The position numbers and the translations under genes were made by a program. Under the pieces are notes generated by a model. The model was given only the letters and a program-made list of their open reading frames with translations, was not told the DNA's origin and made no database searches. Shown in pieces: positions 46,201-55,454 of a stretch of DNA of 64,000 bases. Source of the stretch: Trebouxia sp. TZW2008 (Eukaryota; Chlorophyta; Trebouxiophyceae; Trebouxiales; Trebouxiaceae). The DNA lies in contig BDIU01000021.1 of the NCBI GenBank assembly GCA_002118135.1, positions 1 through 64,000 of the forward strand. The letters are read 5' to 3'. Position 1 is the stretch's first letter; every line of letters begins with the position of its first letter.

Positions 46201-48924
46201 TCCAACGCTGACAACACTTGGGGGCTGCAAATCCATACACAGTTGTTGTTTTGAGCGACACTGACTCAGCCAGTCAGTCATGCCAAGTTGTCATGCCAAG
46301 TTGTCGTTCCAGCACCATGGCTCAGGGTGTGAGTAATCTGAGTCATGGCTGACCTGCAGATCCTGCTCCTGTTCTTGCAGGAAGTGGGCCTGCTGCCAGG
46401 GCAGTTCCCGCAACAGCCCTGCCCCTGACAAGCCCTGCCCTTGGCCCTGATGCTGCTGCTGCAGCTGCCGGAACCTCTGAATCTGGCGCTGCATGTGTAA
46501 CTCAGCTTCTTCTGCCTGTTCCAGGGCTGAGGCCTCTTCTAGCACCACAGCAGTCATAGCCAGAACAGCCCCTAGGGCAGTGAGACTTAGCACCAGGTCT
46601 TGGACAGACATGTAGTGCACCAGTAGTGCGTATGCTCCTGGCCAATGCTGGTTGGGTAGGTCTGTGCCGCACACTCCCACTAGCCACAGCGCTCTTGCAC
46701 ACAGCAGCTGCTGCTCTGGTTGTGTTTCCTGCAGCACAACCGCATTGAGCATCTCAACTGTGACAATGCTTGTGCACACAGCAGTTGTTGCTCTGGTCGC
46801 GTGTCCTACAGCAGCAGAGCATTGGGTGCTGGACAAAGTTGTAGTGCACCAGTAGTGCGTATGCTCCTGGCCAGTGCTGGTAGGGAAGGCCTGTGCCGCA
46901 CACACCCACTAGCCACAGCGCTCTTGCACACAATAGCTGCTGCTCTGGTTGTTTTCCTGCAGCAGCATAGCACCAAGTCTTAGACAGACATATAGTGCAC
47001 CAGTAGTGCATATGCTCCTGGCCAGTGCTGGTCGGGAAGGCCTGTGCCACACTCCCACTAGCCACAGCGCTTGTGCACACAGCAGCTGTTGCTCTGGTTG
47101 TGTCTCCTGCAGCAGAACAGCATCGAGTGTTTCGACAGGCGCACTGCTGCTGCACGCAACAGTTGCGGTGCTATTTGTGTTTCCTGCAGCACAGCCAGCT
47201 CATCTTGTGGCTGTTCTCTAAAAGCACTTGCACATTAGTGCTATGTGTAGGTTAACACAGCATTCAGGAAGGAAGCATGTGCTCCTTGCTGCATAGTCCA
47301 TGCAGCTGAGCTACACATCATGCAACAAGCCACACGCAGCACACGAGGCAGGTCATTGTCAGGCCCTGTCTAGAGGCCCATGCAGACGTGGGCTACTGAT
47401 TGTTTATGTGGCAAGGATCAATCCCATGATGACTGGGGAAAGGCTCCCACTCCACAGAGTCACCTTGCCAATTAGAGTGAAGTTTCTGTTTTCATAGGAT
47501 GTTTGTGCTTCTCTATATCATCACATGACAGAGCTTTAGTAGCAAAGCAAGCAGCCAGGGCAGCTCACCGCGAGGCCCCTTTCCAGCAGCCCTTGCAGCT
47601 CATTGACATACCAGTCTGTGAACTGGATGTGCTCGCTAACATGCGCAAAGCCCTCACCAACTGCTCTATAGCAGGCCTCCCTCAACAACAGATTGGCAGC
47701 TGATGCCGGCTGTGCCTGCACACATCAATGGAGCAAGCAGTTTTAGTCTTGCGGGAAGGGAAAATGAACCCATCAAAAAGGACAGTGTAGTGCAGGTCTC
47801 AAGGGTCAAAAGTCTATGACGGTGGCACGATTGTATCAGAGTGTTGCAGGTCAACCTGCAAAGTTGCAGTGTACCCTCAACACTGTCAGGTTGGATCCAA
47901 CATACATGCAATTGTAGCTGGTACAATGTCACTCAACAGGGCTTGCTCATTGTTAGGACAATGCAATGGAAAAGCGATCACTGCATTCTGACCGCAGCAA
48001 CGCCTTTTCGAGTGGCAAATGTGACAGACACAACAGAGTCTTGCCGACCAGTGCAGTCATTCTGCAAAGCGATTGCTGTACCCGTAATTGTCCAACATAT
48101 TGCAGCATGGCATCTGCCACATGACCAGCCCCCTTCCTCAGCATACACAGCAGCAGGGTCACCCCGCACGCCCTTGGATTGTCAGCATCTGAGCCTGTGT
48201 CTGCATCCAGAGACCGTATGAAGCCCTCAGGGTCAGCCTGCAGCACATTGGGCACCTGTCAGATGTCTTCATTTGTTTGTTCACTCAAGCATTCACTACC
48301 TTCCTCCCTCCCTCCCTGGCTTTTGTGCTTGCTCACTCACTCGCTCACTCACTCGCTCCCTCACCAAAACTTTGGCTCGCTTGCTCACTCACCCACCCAC
48401 TCACCCAACCACCCAATTGGCCCACTCTCACATCGAAACTGCATGCTAGGGAGGCTGAGGAGTCCCAGCTAGGTACGTACAGGAGCAATGGACTGTCTCC
48501 AACCATTACGGTCATCAGCAAGTCTGGACCATCTGAAATCGGTGCAGAAATTGGTCATGATTTGTACATCATTGTCTGCCAGAGGTTTGCAGCACTCTCT
48601 CGGATTTTGCTTTTGTCACCCCAAAATCAAGAGCATCGCTTGAAGCACACCTGGATTGAGCTGTTCAGCAGTAACAAGCAGGGAGCTTGCACAAATTTGT
48701 GACCCTGAACTTCACCTGCCACATTTGCTTTTCTGGGAATCAGAATGTGAAGATGAGGCCAGGGTCACAGGTGTGAACAGGTTGCTTGCTTGTCACTGCT
48801 GCACAGCTTAAGACGCGCATCAACAGCGGCCTGGATGGGTACAGCCATACAGGCAGGTAGGCAAACAGACAGACAGACAGACAGACACAGACAGACACAG
48901 ACAGACACTGACAGACAAACAAAC

Positions 48925-48991
<67 letters not shown>

Positions 48992-51900
48992 GGCAGACAG
49001 GCAGACAGACAGACAGGGGCATGGATGGAAATGCAATTTTTGAAAGATGTGACAAAATTTAGCATGCTTCAAGCTCTAGTCCTGTGAACAACAACAGATA
49101 CGACACTGCATCTGCATTGTTGTCCTACAGGTGAACACCTCTAGTAACAGCCAAGAATTGAAGCTGCCAAATGTGGATCTGAATGTTGACAGTCAGCATG
49201 ACCTTCTGAAGCTGACACTTTCAGCAGGCAAAACGATGACAACCAAAGCCAAAGTTGCTGTTTGTGCGTCCATACTTGCAGCAGGACACTGCATCTGCAA
49301 TTTGTGGTGGTCCAAAGTTACATCAGCACCAAATTAAAAGAGTGGCGAGTGACAGCTAAAACCGTACCTGCCATTCATGAAGCTCCTCTGGTGTGAGTGC
49401 AATGTATTTGGAGATGACAGCGCTGATCAGGTGGGGACAGTGCTCTGGTGAGAGCCACTGGGCCAAGGCAGCGCTTGCTTCCTCCAGCTGTTTGCTGTCT
49501 TCCATCCCATCTGCAGTCACAAATGTTGACTAAACTTCCATACAGCTGAGAAAGCATGTCATGTAGGGCAGGGCAGGGCAGGGCAGGGCAGGGCAGGGCT
49601 GGGCAGGGCAGGGCAGGGCAGGGCAGGGCAGGGCAGGGCAGAGCGGGGCAGGGCAGCACTTCAAGTTCAAGCTAGGGCAACACTTGCCTCCTCCACCTGA
49701 TAACTATCTTCCATGCCATCTGCAGTCACGTTAGTCAACCAAATTGCCATAGCCAGCTAGGTTTGAGAACGGTGGATGATGCAACAGGTGCAGCAGTGGT
49801 CTCTGGTCACCAGTAAGCTTCAGTGCTCGTTACGTTCCACAAGCCACTGGTAATCCTCGTCTCTAGAAAAGAGTCCACACCATTGGCTATCTGCATCTCA
49901 ACATTCTGGCCAAGCACAGTCAACCTCTGCTTGAATGAAATTTGTGCAACTATGTGAGTACATACTACGTGCTGAAAAAAGCAGAGTACAAGGTCTGAAA
50001 ACCCCAGCCACAGCAGTGCCATTGGAACAGAGAGCAATGACAGCAGTGCCATTGGAACAGAGAGCAACACCGTGCTGAAACGCAAAACAGCTTTCAACAT
50101 GATGTTGTCTCACCGTATTGCAAGCTGTCTCGCCTTTCATTACAATGTTGCCTTGCTCTGTTTCAATGGCACTGATTGTGTTGAGGCACCAGGTAGCATC
50201 ACCATACGCAAGTTGCATTTGAAGTTGCGAAGCATCTCAGAATGCAAAAACCAGACAGCTTTAGCTCTCCGCTGTCATCTTGTGCTCTTTTGATGGCACT
50301 GGTCATGTTCAGGCACCAGGTAGCACCACCTCAACCGAAATTGCCTTTGAAGTTTCTCGACGCGTCGGAAGGAAAGCTGAGACAGCTTGCAATCTGCTGC
50401 TACCTTGCGCTCTTCTGATGGCACTGGTCAGGTTCAGGTACCAGGTAGCATTATCTTTGACACAAATTGCCTTGAAAAGAGCCCAATGCCTCAGGCCGAA
50501 AGACGAGACAGCTTTCAATCGGCTATTACCTTATGCTGTTCTGATGGCATATCAGGTAGCACTACATCAACACAGATCGCCTTGACAAAATTCTCAGTGT
50601 TTTGATTTTGATGAATTCTGTTGTGGACACCAAACTGCAGTCTTAACGCTCTGCTGTTGTGCCAGTGCTGTTGTACAGGCAGGAACCTGGGCTACCAAGG
50701 ATAAGCATTGAGCGTGTGTCTCTCAAGTTGTCATGAGTCATCTCAAAAACAGTTGTAGCATGGCGTCGCAAGCCTGCTTCTTGGTTTTGAGCAATTTGTT
50801 GCTGTGTCAAGCGTGCTGTGTTTGGCTGGCAACAGGTATAGCACAAGGCAAAACACCAGACACAAGATAAGGTGCATTAAACGAGCTTAGATGAACCCCA
50901 TCTCGCATCTGATGGCTCGCCTTGTGCTATATCTTGGAGCAGCTCCGGCACAAGTGGTGTGCACAGGCTGAGAGTACGGCAAACCCTGTTCTCCAGCTTT
51001 CAAATTCAAAAAACGATGGCAAAAAGCAGAACAACATGTGTCATGCAGTGTCACAATGGGAGCCTCTGTTCTTGCAAGCAGGGCAAGAGTGACACGCTCA
51101 CCAAAAAAATGGCAAAAGGCACAATGGACTTACATTTCATCCTGAGATACTTGAACTTGTCAGGCTCATAATGAGCGCTCACAAGGGCTCTTGCCAAGAA
51201 TGTGGTCAACAACACTCGCCGTTTGGCAGGAAGCGCATTCACTCCAGCAGCGTCTGGTGCAGTAAGGGCATTAGTACTGTATAGAGCCAAGAAGGGGGGG
51301 AGGAAGGCAGCAAATTCCACTGGGTTTCGGTCCAAAGCCATGATGACGCATTGCAGCATGCGCACTCTAGCTTTATTGGCTGTGCTGATGCGCTGCTTGT
51401 TCTCACTGCCTGCATACCAGCAATGCACTGTTGCTCACTGCTTGTGTATGTACCTAGCAAGCTAGGAAGTCTCACTATTGAGCAAGTGCATGCCGTAGAT
51501 GCCGATCCATTAAACCAGGCCAGGCACTCACATTGCCTCAGATGGGCTGCAGTTGAATGATGTCTCAGACCGCATTGCGATAAGGCAGAAGGGCATGGCC
51601 GTAGGTGCTTAGCCTGTTGTCTGATGCTAAACAAAACATCTTCAGCTTCATCAGTCATGAGGCGCTAATACTGACGCACTGCTGATGAAAGCAGGTATGC
51701 AGGGCTTACTGATAGCCATGGTGCTGATGGCAGTGGTGGCTTGGTAGATGCCCTCCAGGAACTCTCTGATCTGGCTGCCCAGCTGGTTCCAGCTGTCTGC
51801 CAGCATGTGCAACAGCTCTCGCAATACTCCTAGGCACCGATTGCCCAGGGGACCCCTCACCTCCCCCATAGACCTGTGTGCCACCCCACATTGATAAATT

Positions 51901-54657
51901 TGCTGCTCTGTGCAAGTGAATACTGTCAGCACTCTCAATCTCAAGATCAGACCACCCTAGACTTCTCTGTCTGCCTGTTTGCCACCTCACAGCAATCACA
52001 ACTGTTACGCTTTACAAGTGAATGCTATGAGGACCCCAGGCAACAGCTCCCCAGGGGACCCCTCACCTTTCCCATGGACCTGTATACCAGCCGACAACAA
52101 GAACATGCCATCTTCTTGTCCCATCAGGTCATGTTTGTCATTTTCATGTTTCAACATGTCCTGATGAGACAAGACGCTGTAAGTAAGACCTTTCAGAAAC
52201 TGGGCATGCATACATACTGCAGCCAAATGGTTGCGCAAATCAGCATAAATGATGTCCTGCACCATGAACTCCACAACTCCTGACAATCACCAAGGGTCCG
52301 TACAAGATGGCTTTAGCAAGCTGTGCTTCTTGACTGCAACCCTTTCTGCATGGCATCCAGTGCAGGCACATCACTGCAGCAGACTTAAGTGGACATCGGC
52401 TGAATTTTTGATGATGCTGCGCTCAACAGAGATACTGCGTATGTGCTGTGGTCCCAGGCTTTGTCGTTTTTTTTCACGTTTTCTAATCTGCAGCATGTTG
52501 CTGAGTCAATGTACAGCAGCTGCAAATGTTGAGTGCAGGCAAATCAGAATGTCAGCAACTCTGGGCTATACTGAGCCTGTTGAGGCAAATCCCAGCAAAG
52601 GCTGTGGAATCAACTGATGACATACACTACCACTGACGCTGATGTCACCAGACCATATACAGCCTTTGCTGTTTCCAGCCTGAATAAGCTTCAAGACCCA
52701 GAAGTAGCAACATTATATGCAATCCACACCCAGCCTTTGCAAACACAGGGCGTATCAATGCAAAAATGGAAGGTCCCGCTGTCATTGATCTAAGCATTGA
52801 AAAGCTGCTTCCAGTGCTCTTCTACGTCAACCAAAATGTAGAAGCCTCACGTGGTGTTGTGCAGGCGTGAACTGCTGCTGCCACTGCTGTTGTTGCGTTG
52901 ACATTGATTGTGGGCCAGCCTGTTGTCTGTGTAAACAGTACCGATCAGAGCCAACTTGTGCCAACGCAAAGGTTGTAGAATCACCCGCTGGCCATCAAAG
53001 ACACAAAGACAATGCAGTACTGCTGCCACTGCCGTTATTGTGCAAACCCAAACACTGAATCTCTTGTGCACCTCTTGTCCATGAAAGCAATGAAAGTGCT
53101 GCTGCCACAGCTGCGGTTCTTTTACTGTGCCAGTATGAAAAATTAGTTATAGTCCGTCAAAGCATTTCTGATCAAGCCACTTTGCGCCATCGCAAACATT
53201 GAAAGCCCACCTGTTGTCCATGAAAGCAATGAAGTGCTGCTGCCATTGCTGCCGCATAATGGGGAAGATCTCCTCCGCCTTGGTGTTCAGCATTTTGCGC
53301 TCATGTGCAATCTTGTCTGCTAAAGGCTTCAGCTCTGCAGCAGCAGTCACAATTTTTTTTTGGGGACTGGAATCAGAAACTGAGACCAACAGCTTGCAGC
53401 TTCATAGGGTGTCCTTGTCATAACGCTCTGCACAAGCTGGCCTGGCAAGACAGGACTCCAGCTACACACGGCTGGCATCTGTGCTGGGCAGTATCATGAT
53501 TGTTATTGTGACGATTATGAGCATGGTGACAATTTGAGCCCATGAAGCTGCAAAGGGTACTGACGTGGGCCTTTGCCCAGTGTTCTGTTGATTGCCAAAT
53601 GTGACACACACATTGCAAGCTGGCCAGATCGACAAAGGCAAGCCAGACAGCACTTATGTTGATGCCATGCAGATGCCTGGCAAGCATACTGACCTGCCTG
53701 ATGCATGTAACGATGCCTTTGGTCAAATATGGCAGCATGATGCAGGCAAACTGCTGTGTTTCCTGTGAATGCACCAAGCTGCCTTGACAACTCAGCTTAT
53801 GATCTGACTGTCTGCCGTCATGCGTTTGATTGATGATGTCCTATGCTGATACATATTATCGTGATGTCCCATGATGCACATTGTGAACACTGGTATGCCT
53901 CAGCGAATGACTTCATGTGTTTGAACCAGGGCGCACTACACACCTGCAGTAGACACGCTGCCACCAGATGTTCCAGCAGTCTCAACTACAATACGTTTGG
54001 ACTTGACTGCCCTGACAACATGTTTCAGGGTAAACAGAGCCCGGTCGTTTTGCTCTGTAGCTGACACGTTTGCGCCGTCTTCCGGCCACAGCCCTGCTGT
54101 TGTCAGGTCTGACAGCAGTGTTGGCCATTTGGCAGGGAAGTCAAAGCGCGCTATATTGGCAATCAACAGGCCAGTCTGTGTGGCCACTCTACGCTGTGGT
54201 TCATGCAGCAGCAAATGAGCTGCAGCTGAGCGGACATGTTCCTTCTCTGCATCTGGTATGCGGGACCACTCCCTGGTGCCAAGGGTCTTTCGCCAGGAGC
54301 TGCCAACAGCATTCTTGGCAAGAACAGTAGTCAGCAATCTTATATGCTGCAGGACAAGCACAACTCCTGCAGCTTTGGCGATAATGTCCAGGTCCATCAG
54401 CTGTGCGCAAGCACCCATTTTGAAGATAGTTGCCTAATGAGCAGGTGTACCTCGGCCACAGCGGTGCTTTCGCGTGCGATGTCTAGCAACGCCTGTAGAA
54501 AGCCAGGTGCAGCGTCTGACTCCCAGTTTCTCAGCGCTGCTTCTGCCTCTGCGCGGGCCTGCGGGTTATGGCTGTCCATCGACATCTGGACGGCATTGAG
54601 GACAGTTCCCGCTTGTATGAGCCTCTCCCCCCGGTCAAGCTGCTGTGGTTGGTCCAT
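40227..54657 (-). CDS. IPO11: importin-11 (karyopherin-beta nuclear transport receptor)
   Basis: HEAT-repeat receptor carrying cargo through nuclear pores with Ran. Segments appear in the order of the family. N-terminus: ARAEAEAALRNWE (54451-54657). Ran-binding region: WSRIPDAEKEHV with RVATQTGLLIANIARFDFP, KWP and a KHVVRAVKSKR motif (53944-54346). Then QWQQHFIAFMD (about 53240), CVIMALDRNPVEFAAFLPPF (about 51330), HLISAVISKYIALTPEELHE (about 49400), ADPEGFIRSLD (about 48220), REACYRAVGEGFAHVSEHIQ (about 47650) and RALWLVGVCGTDLP (about 46680). Next come HLVTVMLEALGPKAQPHFAA (about 45120), SALMAVLTHMVGRLG (about 44450), FLPNLVAILQR (about 43540), LFPALMGSSSEDTEG (about 42180), AAAGLSTLLVSAATAPMFAV (about 41370) and LRRTGLSIQSAPRSLDLH (about 40750). 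The proposed last exon, 40227-40289, ends LDVQLPAELQNA. Most internal boundaries are approximate and several exons have duplicated edges. Confidence 0.87.
40430..40606. mobile_element. 177-base TA-flanked MITE, Tc1/pogo-like
   Basis: Begins TACAGTATTC and ends GTCACTGTA, giving inverted ends TACAGT/ACTGTA with a TA target duplication, in an importin-11 intron. The interior is AT-rich with four TAAGGAC/CAAGGAC words and TTCAATATAACGGC, the type of sequence found in pogo-like terminal repeats. No coding capacity. Its inner block AAGGACAATGCAATT is shared with the repeats at 3553 and 47956. Confidence 0.7.
41260..41745 (-). repeat. importin-11 exon with an acceptor-side copy
   Basis: The real exon (about 41275-41400) encodes RHMAAAGLSTLLVSAATAP and MFAVQRLARILAVCLRALA. 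About 41640-41745, upstream in transcription, encodes the same RHMAAAGLSTLLVSAATAP then MFAVQRL and ends. A third partial unit at about 41535-41600 repeats the CCATGCAGCGAGCCTACTGT segment next to the acceptor. Confidence 0.8.
41985..42250 (-). repeat. duplicated importin-11 exon end
   Basis: FPALMGSSSEDTEGRLLDRW (about 42120-42200) is echoed downstream as FLALMGSSSEDTEGCLLICR (about 41985-42060). Both are followed by (A)IAST and a CAGGTC/CAGGTG-type splice region. Donor-side copy. Confidence 0.75.
43180..43560 (-). repeat. repeated edges of an importin-11 HEAT exon
   Basis: MPHIAASLHHSLETILCNAQ (about 43370-43430) is repeated downstream as MPLIAASLHHRPETIFPMFR (about 43160-43220), both followed by RTQTG/RGNR-type intron sequence. 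A further acceptor-side copy of FLPNLVAILQR lies at about 43800-43880 (FLPSLEAVLQR). Confidence 0.75.
43615..43690. repeat. dispersed repeat family 1, copy C
   Basis: A CATA run of six units (43615-43638), then GCATGCTAGTTGGGCTC and TTGCTAGGTACGTATAG. One base of the GTACGTAC core is changed. Confidence 0.75.
43970..44130. repeat. GTGA/GGGT-rich simple repeat
   Basis: About 160 bases of interspersed GGGT, GTGA and GAGT words, interrupted; it lies in an importin-11 intron. Long open frames across it are repeat artefacts. Confidence 0.85.
44560..45180 (-). repeat. donor-side ladder of an importin-11 exon, five units
   Basis: The full exon end (about 45070-45180) encodes HLVTVMLEALGPKAQPHFAA and ITAALPQ/GTCAGC. 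The unit at about 44895-44990 is almost identical (HLVTVMLKALGPKAQPQFAA, ITAALPQ) with the same CCACAG/GTCAGC donor. Units at about 44725-44815, 44640-44690 and 44560-44610 are increasingly decayed but still end at a CTGCACTG or CTGCTGCAG junction. Confidence 0.85.
45195..45970 (-). repeat. acceptor-side ladder of the same importin-11 exon, five units
   Basis: The real start (about 45195-45305) reads HQQQQYGLQQDCQAHMAVVE and AHAGHVFSACFQML after GACAG. Units at about 45370-45490 (AHVGHVFNACFQML), 45555-45635 (seven codons deleted in frame) and 45710-45812 (CQAHKAVAEAPVGLVINACL) keep an AG acceptor and an open frame. A fifth at about 45890-45965 is decayed. Period 150-185 bases. Confidence 0.87.
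46570..47205 (-). repeat. acceptor-side ladder of another importin-11 exon, about four units
   Basis: The unit around CARALWLVGVCGTDLPNQHWP and YALLVHYMSVQDL is repeated at about 46600-46760, 46830-46985 and 46990-47145, with fragments at 46760-46830 and 47145-47205. Only the lowest-coordinate unit continues into downstream coding sequence (EEASALEQAEEAELHMQRQ), so it is taken as the real exon. Confidence 0.85.
47954..48000. repeat. dispersed repeat family 2, copy 3
   Basis: TAGGACAATGCAATGG then CGATCACTGCATTCTGACCG, closely matching the copy at 3553-3600. Lies in an importin-11 intron. Confidence 0.7.
48290..48510. repeat. dispersed repeat family 1, copy D, with CTCC/CTCA tract
   Basis: CTCCCTCC and CTCACTCGCTCACTCA-type tracts (48300-48420), then GCATGCTAGGGAGGCTGAG, CAGCTAGGTACGTACAGGAG and GGACTGTCTCCAACC. 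This is the longest of the four copies and shares its 3' flank with copy B. Confidence 0.82.
48865..49016. repeat. (ACAG)n microsatellite
   Basis: About 150 bases of CAGA tetranucleotide with a few ACAC interruptions, in an importin-11 intron. Frames of 80-110 codons through it are repeat artefacts. Confidence 0.97.
49565..49656. repeat. (GGGCA)n pentanucleotide repeat
   Basis: About 18 units of GGGCA with three point changes, in an importin-11 intron close to the TPEELHE exon. Confidence 0.97.
50030..50600. repeat. degenerate ~115-base tandem array, about five units
   Basis: Words such as TGATGGCACTGGTCAGGTTC, ACCAGGTAGCA, AAATTGCCTTGAA and GACAGCTTTCAA recur about every 110-120 bases. On the minus strand a splice-like CTGCAA or GGTGCC boundary sits in each unit. 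It may be the ladder of an importin-11 exon not recognised here. A 26-base sub-duplication (CAGCAGTGCCATTGGAACAG then AGAGCAA) lies at about 50016-50068. Confidence 0.75.
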
Positions 54658-55454
54658 GACCCGATCAGTGTCCGAATATCGCTGTTGCAAGCTTGTTTAC
54701 TTTGCAGCGCGCTTATCTTGTGCTGTCACATGGAAAAGTGCATTGCAGCAAAGCCCTTGCGACGCGAACAACGCGTCACACGCCAGCAACGATCCCGCGC
54801 CTCTTGCCGTGCATGCACAGGCTTGGGTCGGCAACAAGGTACACCAGAATCTGCTAGTCACACCAAGAGTGTTCGTCTTAAACCTTCCGATCGTTACTGT
54901 CATGCAACCTTTCAGGCAGAACGCAGCATGCCTTGCTTTGGCAAGGTAGGTGGCAGAGTACTTGTCGCACGTGGCATACAGACTGCCTGTTAGGGCAAGA
55001 TTTTAGTAAACTGAGCCAGCTCAAGACGAGCCTGCAGCAGCTTTCCCCTTGCAGCTACAATTCTTTGCTTTCGCAATGCAGCAGGAACTGAGCACACATG
55101 CCAGCAGGCAGCCAGCTGCTGATGAGCTCAACAAGTATTTACAGACGACATAAACCTGATGCAAACAATGGCATGCTCATCAAGATCTGGAGATTCCGAG
55201 ACTGTGCAAATTGGCAGTGTGGACAAATTTTGCAGTTTGTCGCTGTACAATACAATACCATACTACGATTGTCAGGTCACAAAGACTATTTCACACAAGT
55301 GGCTTATGCCAGCATGCTGTGCCTGTGCAACAGCATCACATGAGATCATGGTGCAGCTGTACTTCAGCGCACCCAGTGCATCACACCAATTCCATCTACA
55401 AAACGCCATATGAAGCATGGATTCATTCTTGGTCATGATACTGGTAACACGTCA
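54658..55454. other. intergenic between importin-11 and the coiled-coil gene
   Basis: Presumed promoter of importin-11 (-) and 3' UTR of the coiled-coil gene (-). Open frames of up to 237 codons on the plus strand at 54236-54949 run antisense to importin-11 exon 1 and are rejected as genes. Confidence 0.5.

Noticed and set aside
44560..47205. Importin-11 ladders as several tandem paralogous genes
   Set aside because: Units contain only one exon edge each, with no other exons between them, so they are local partial duplications, not gene copies.
48740..49072. Open frames of 80-110 codons on both strands (Cys/Leu/Ser/Val or Arg/Gln/Thr/Asp repeats)
   Set aside because: They are translations of the (ACAG)n microsatellite, open in several frames at once.
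49375..49659. Minus-strand frame rich in PCPAL repeats
   Set aside because: Most of it is the (GGGCA)n repeat. Only the low-coordinate end is real coding sequence (importin-11), in that frame by continuity.
54236..54949. 237-codon plus-strand open frame
   Set aside because: Runs antisense over importin-11 exons 1 and 2. The minus strand has the family motifs and splice sites.
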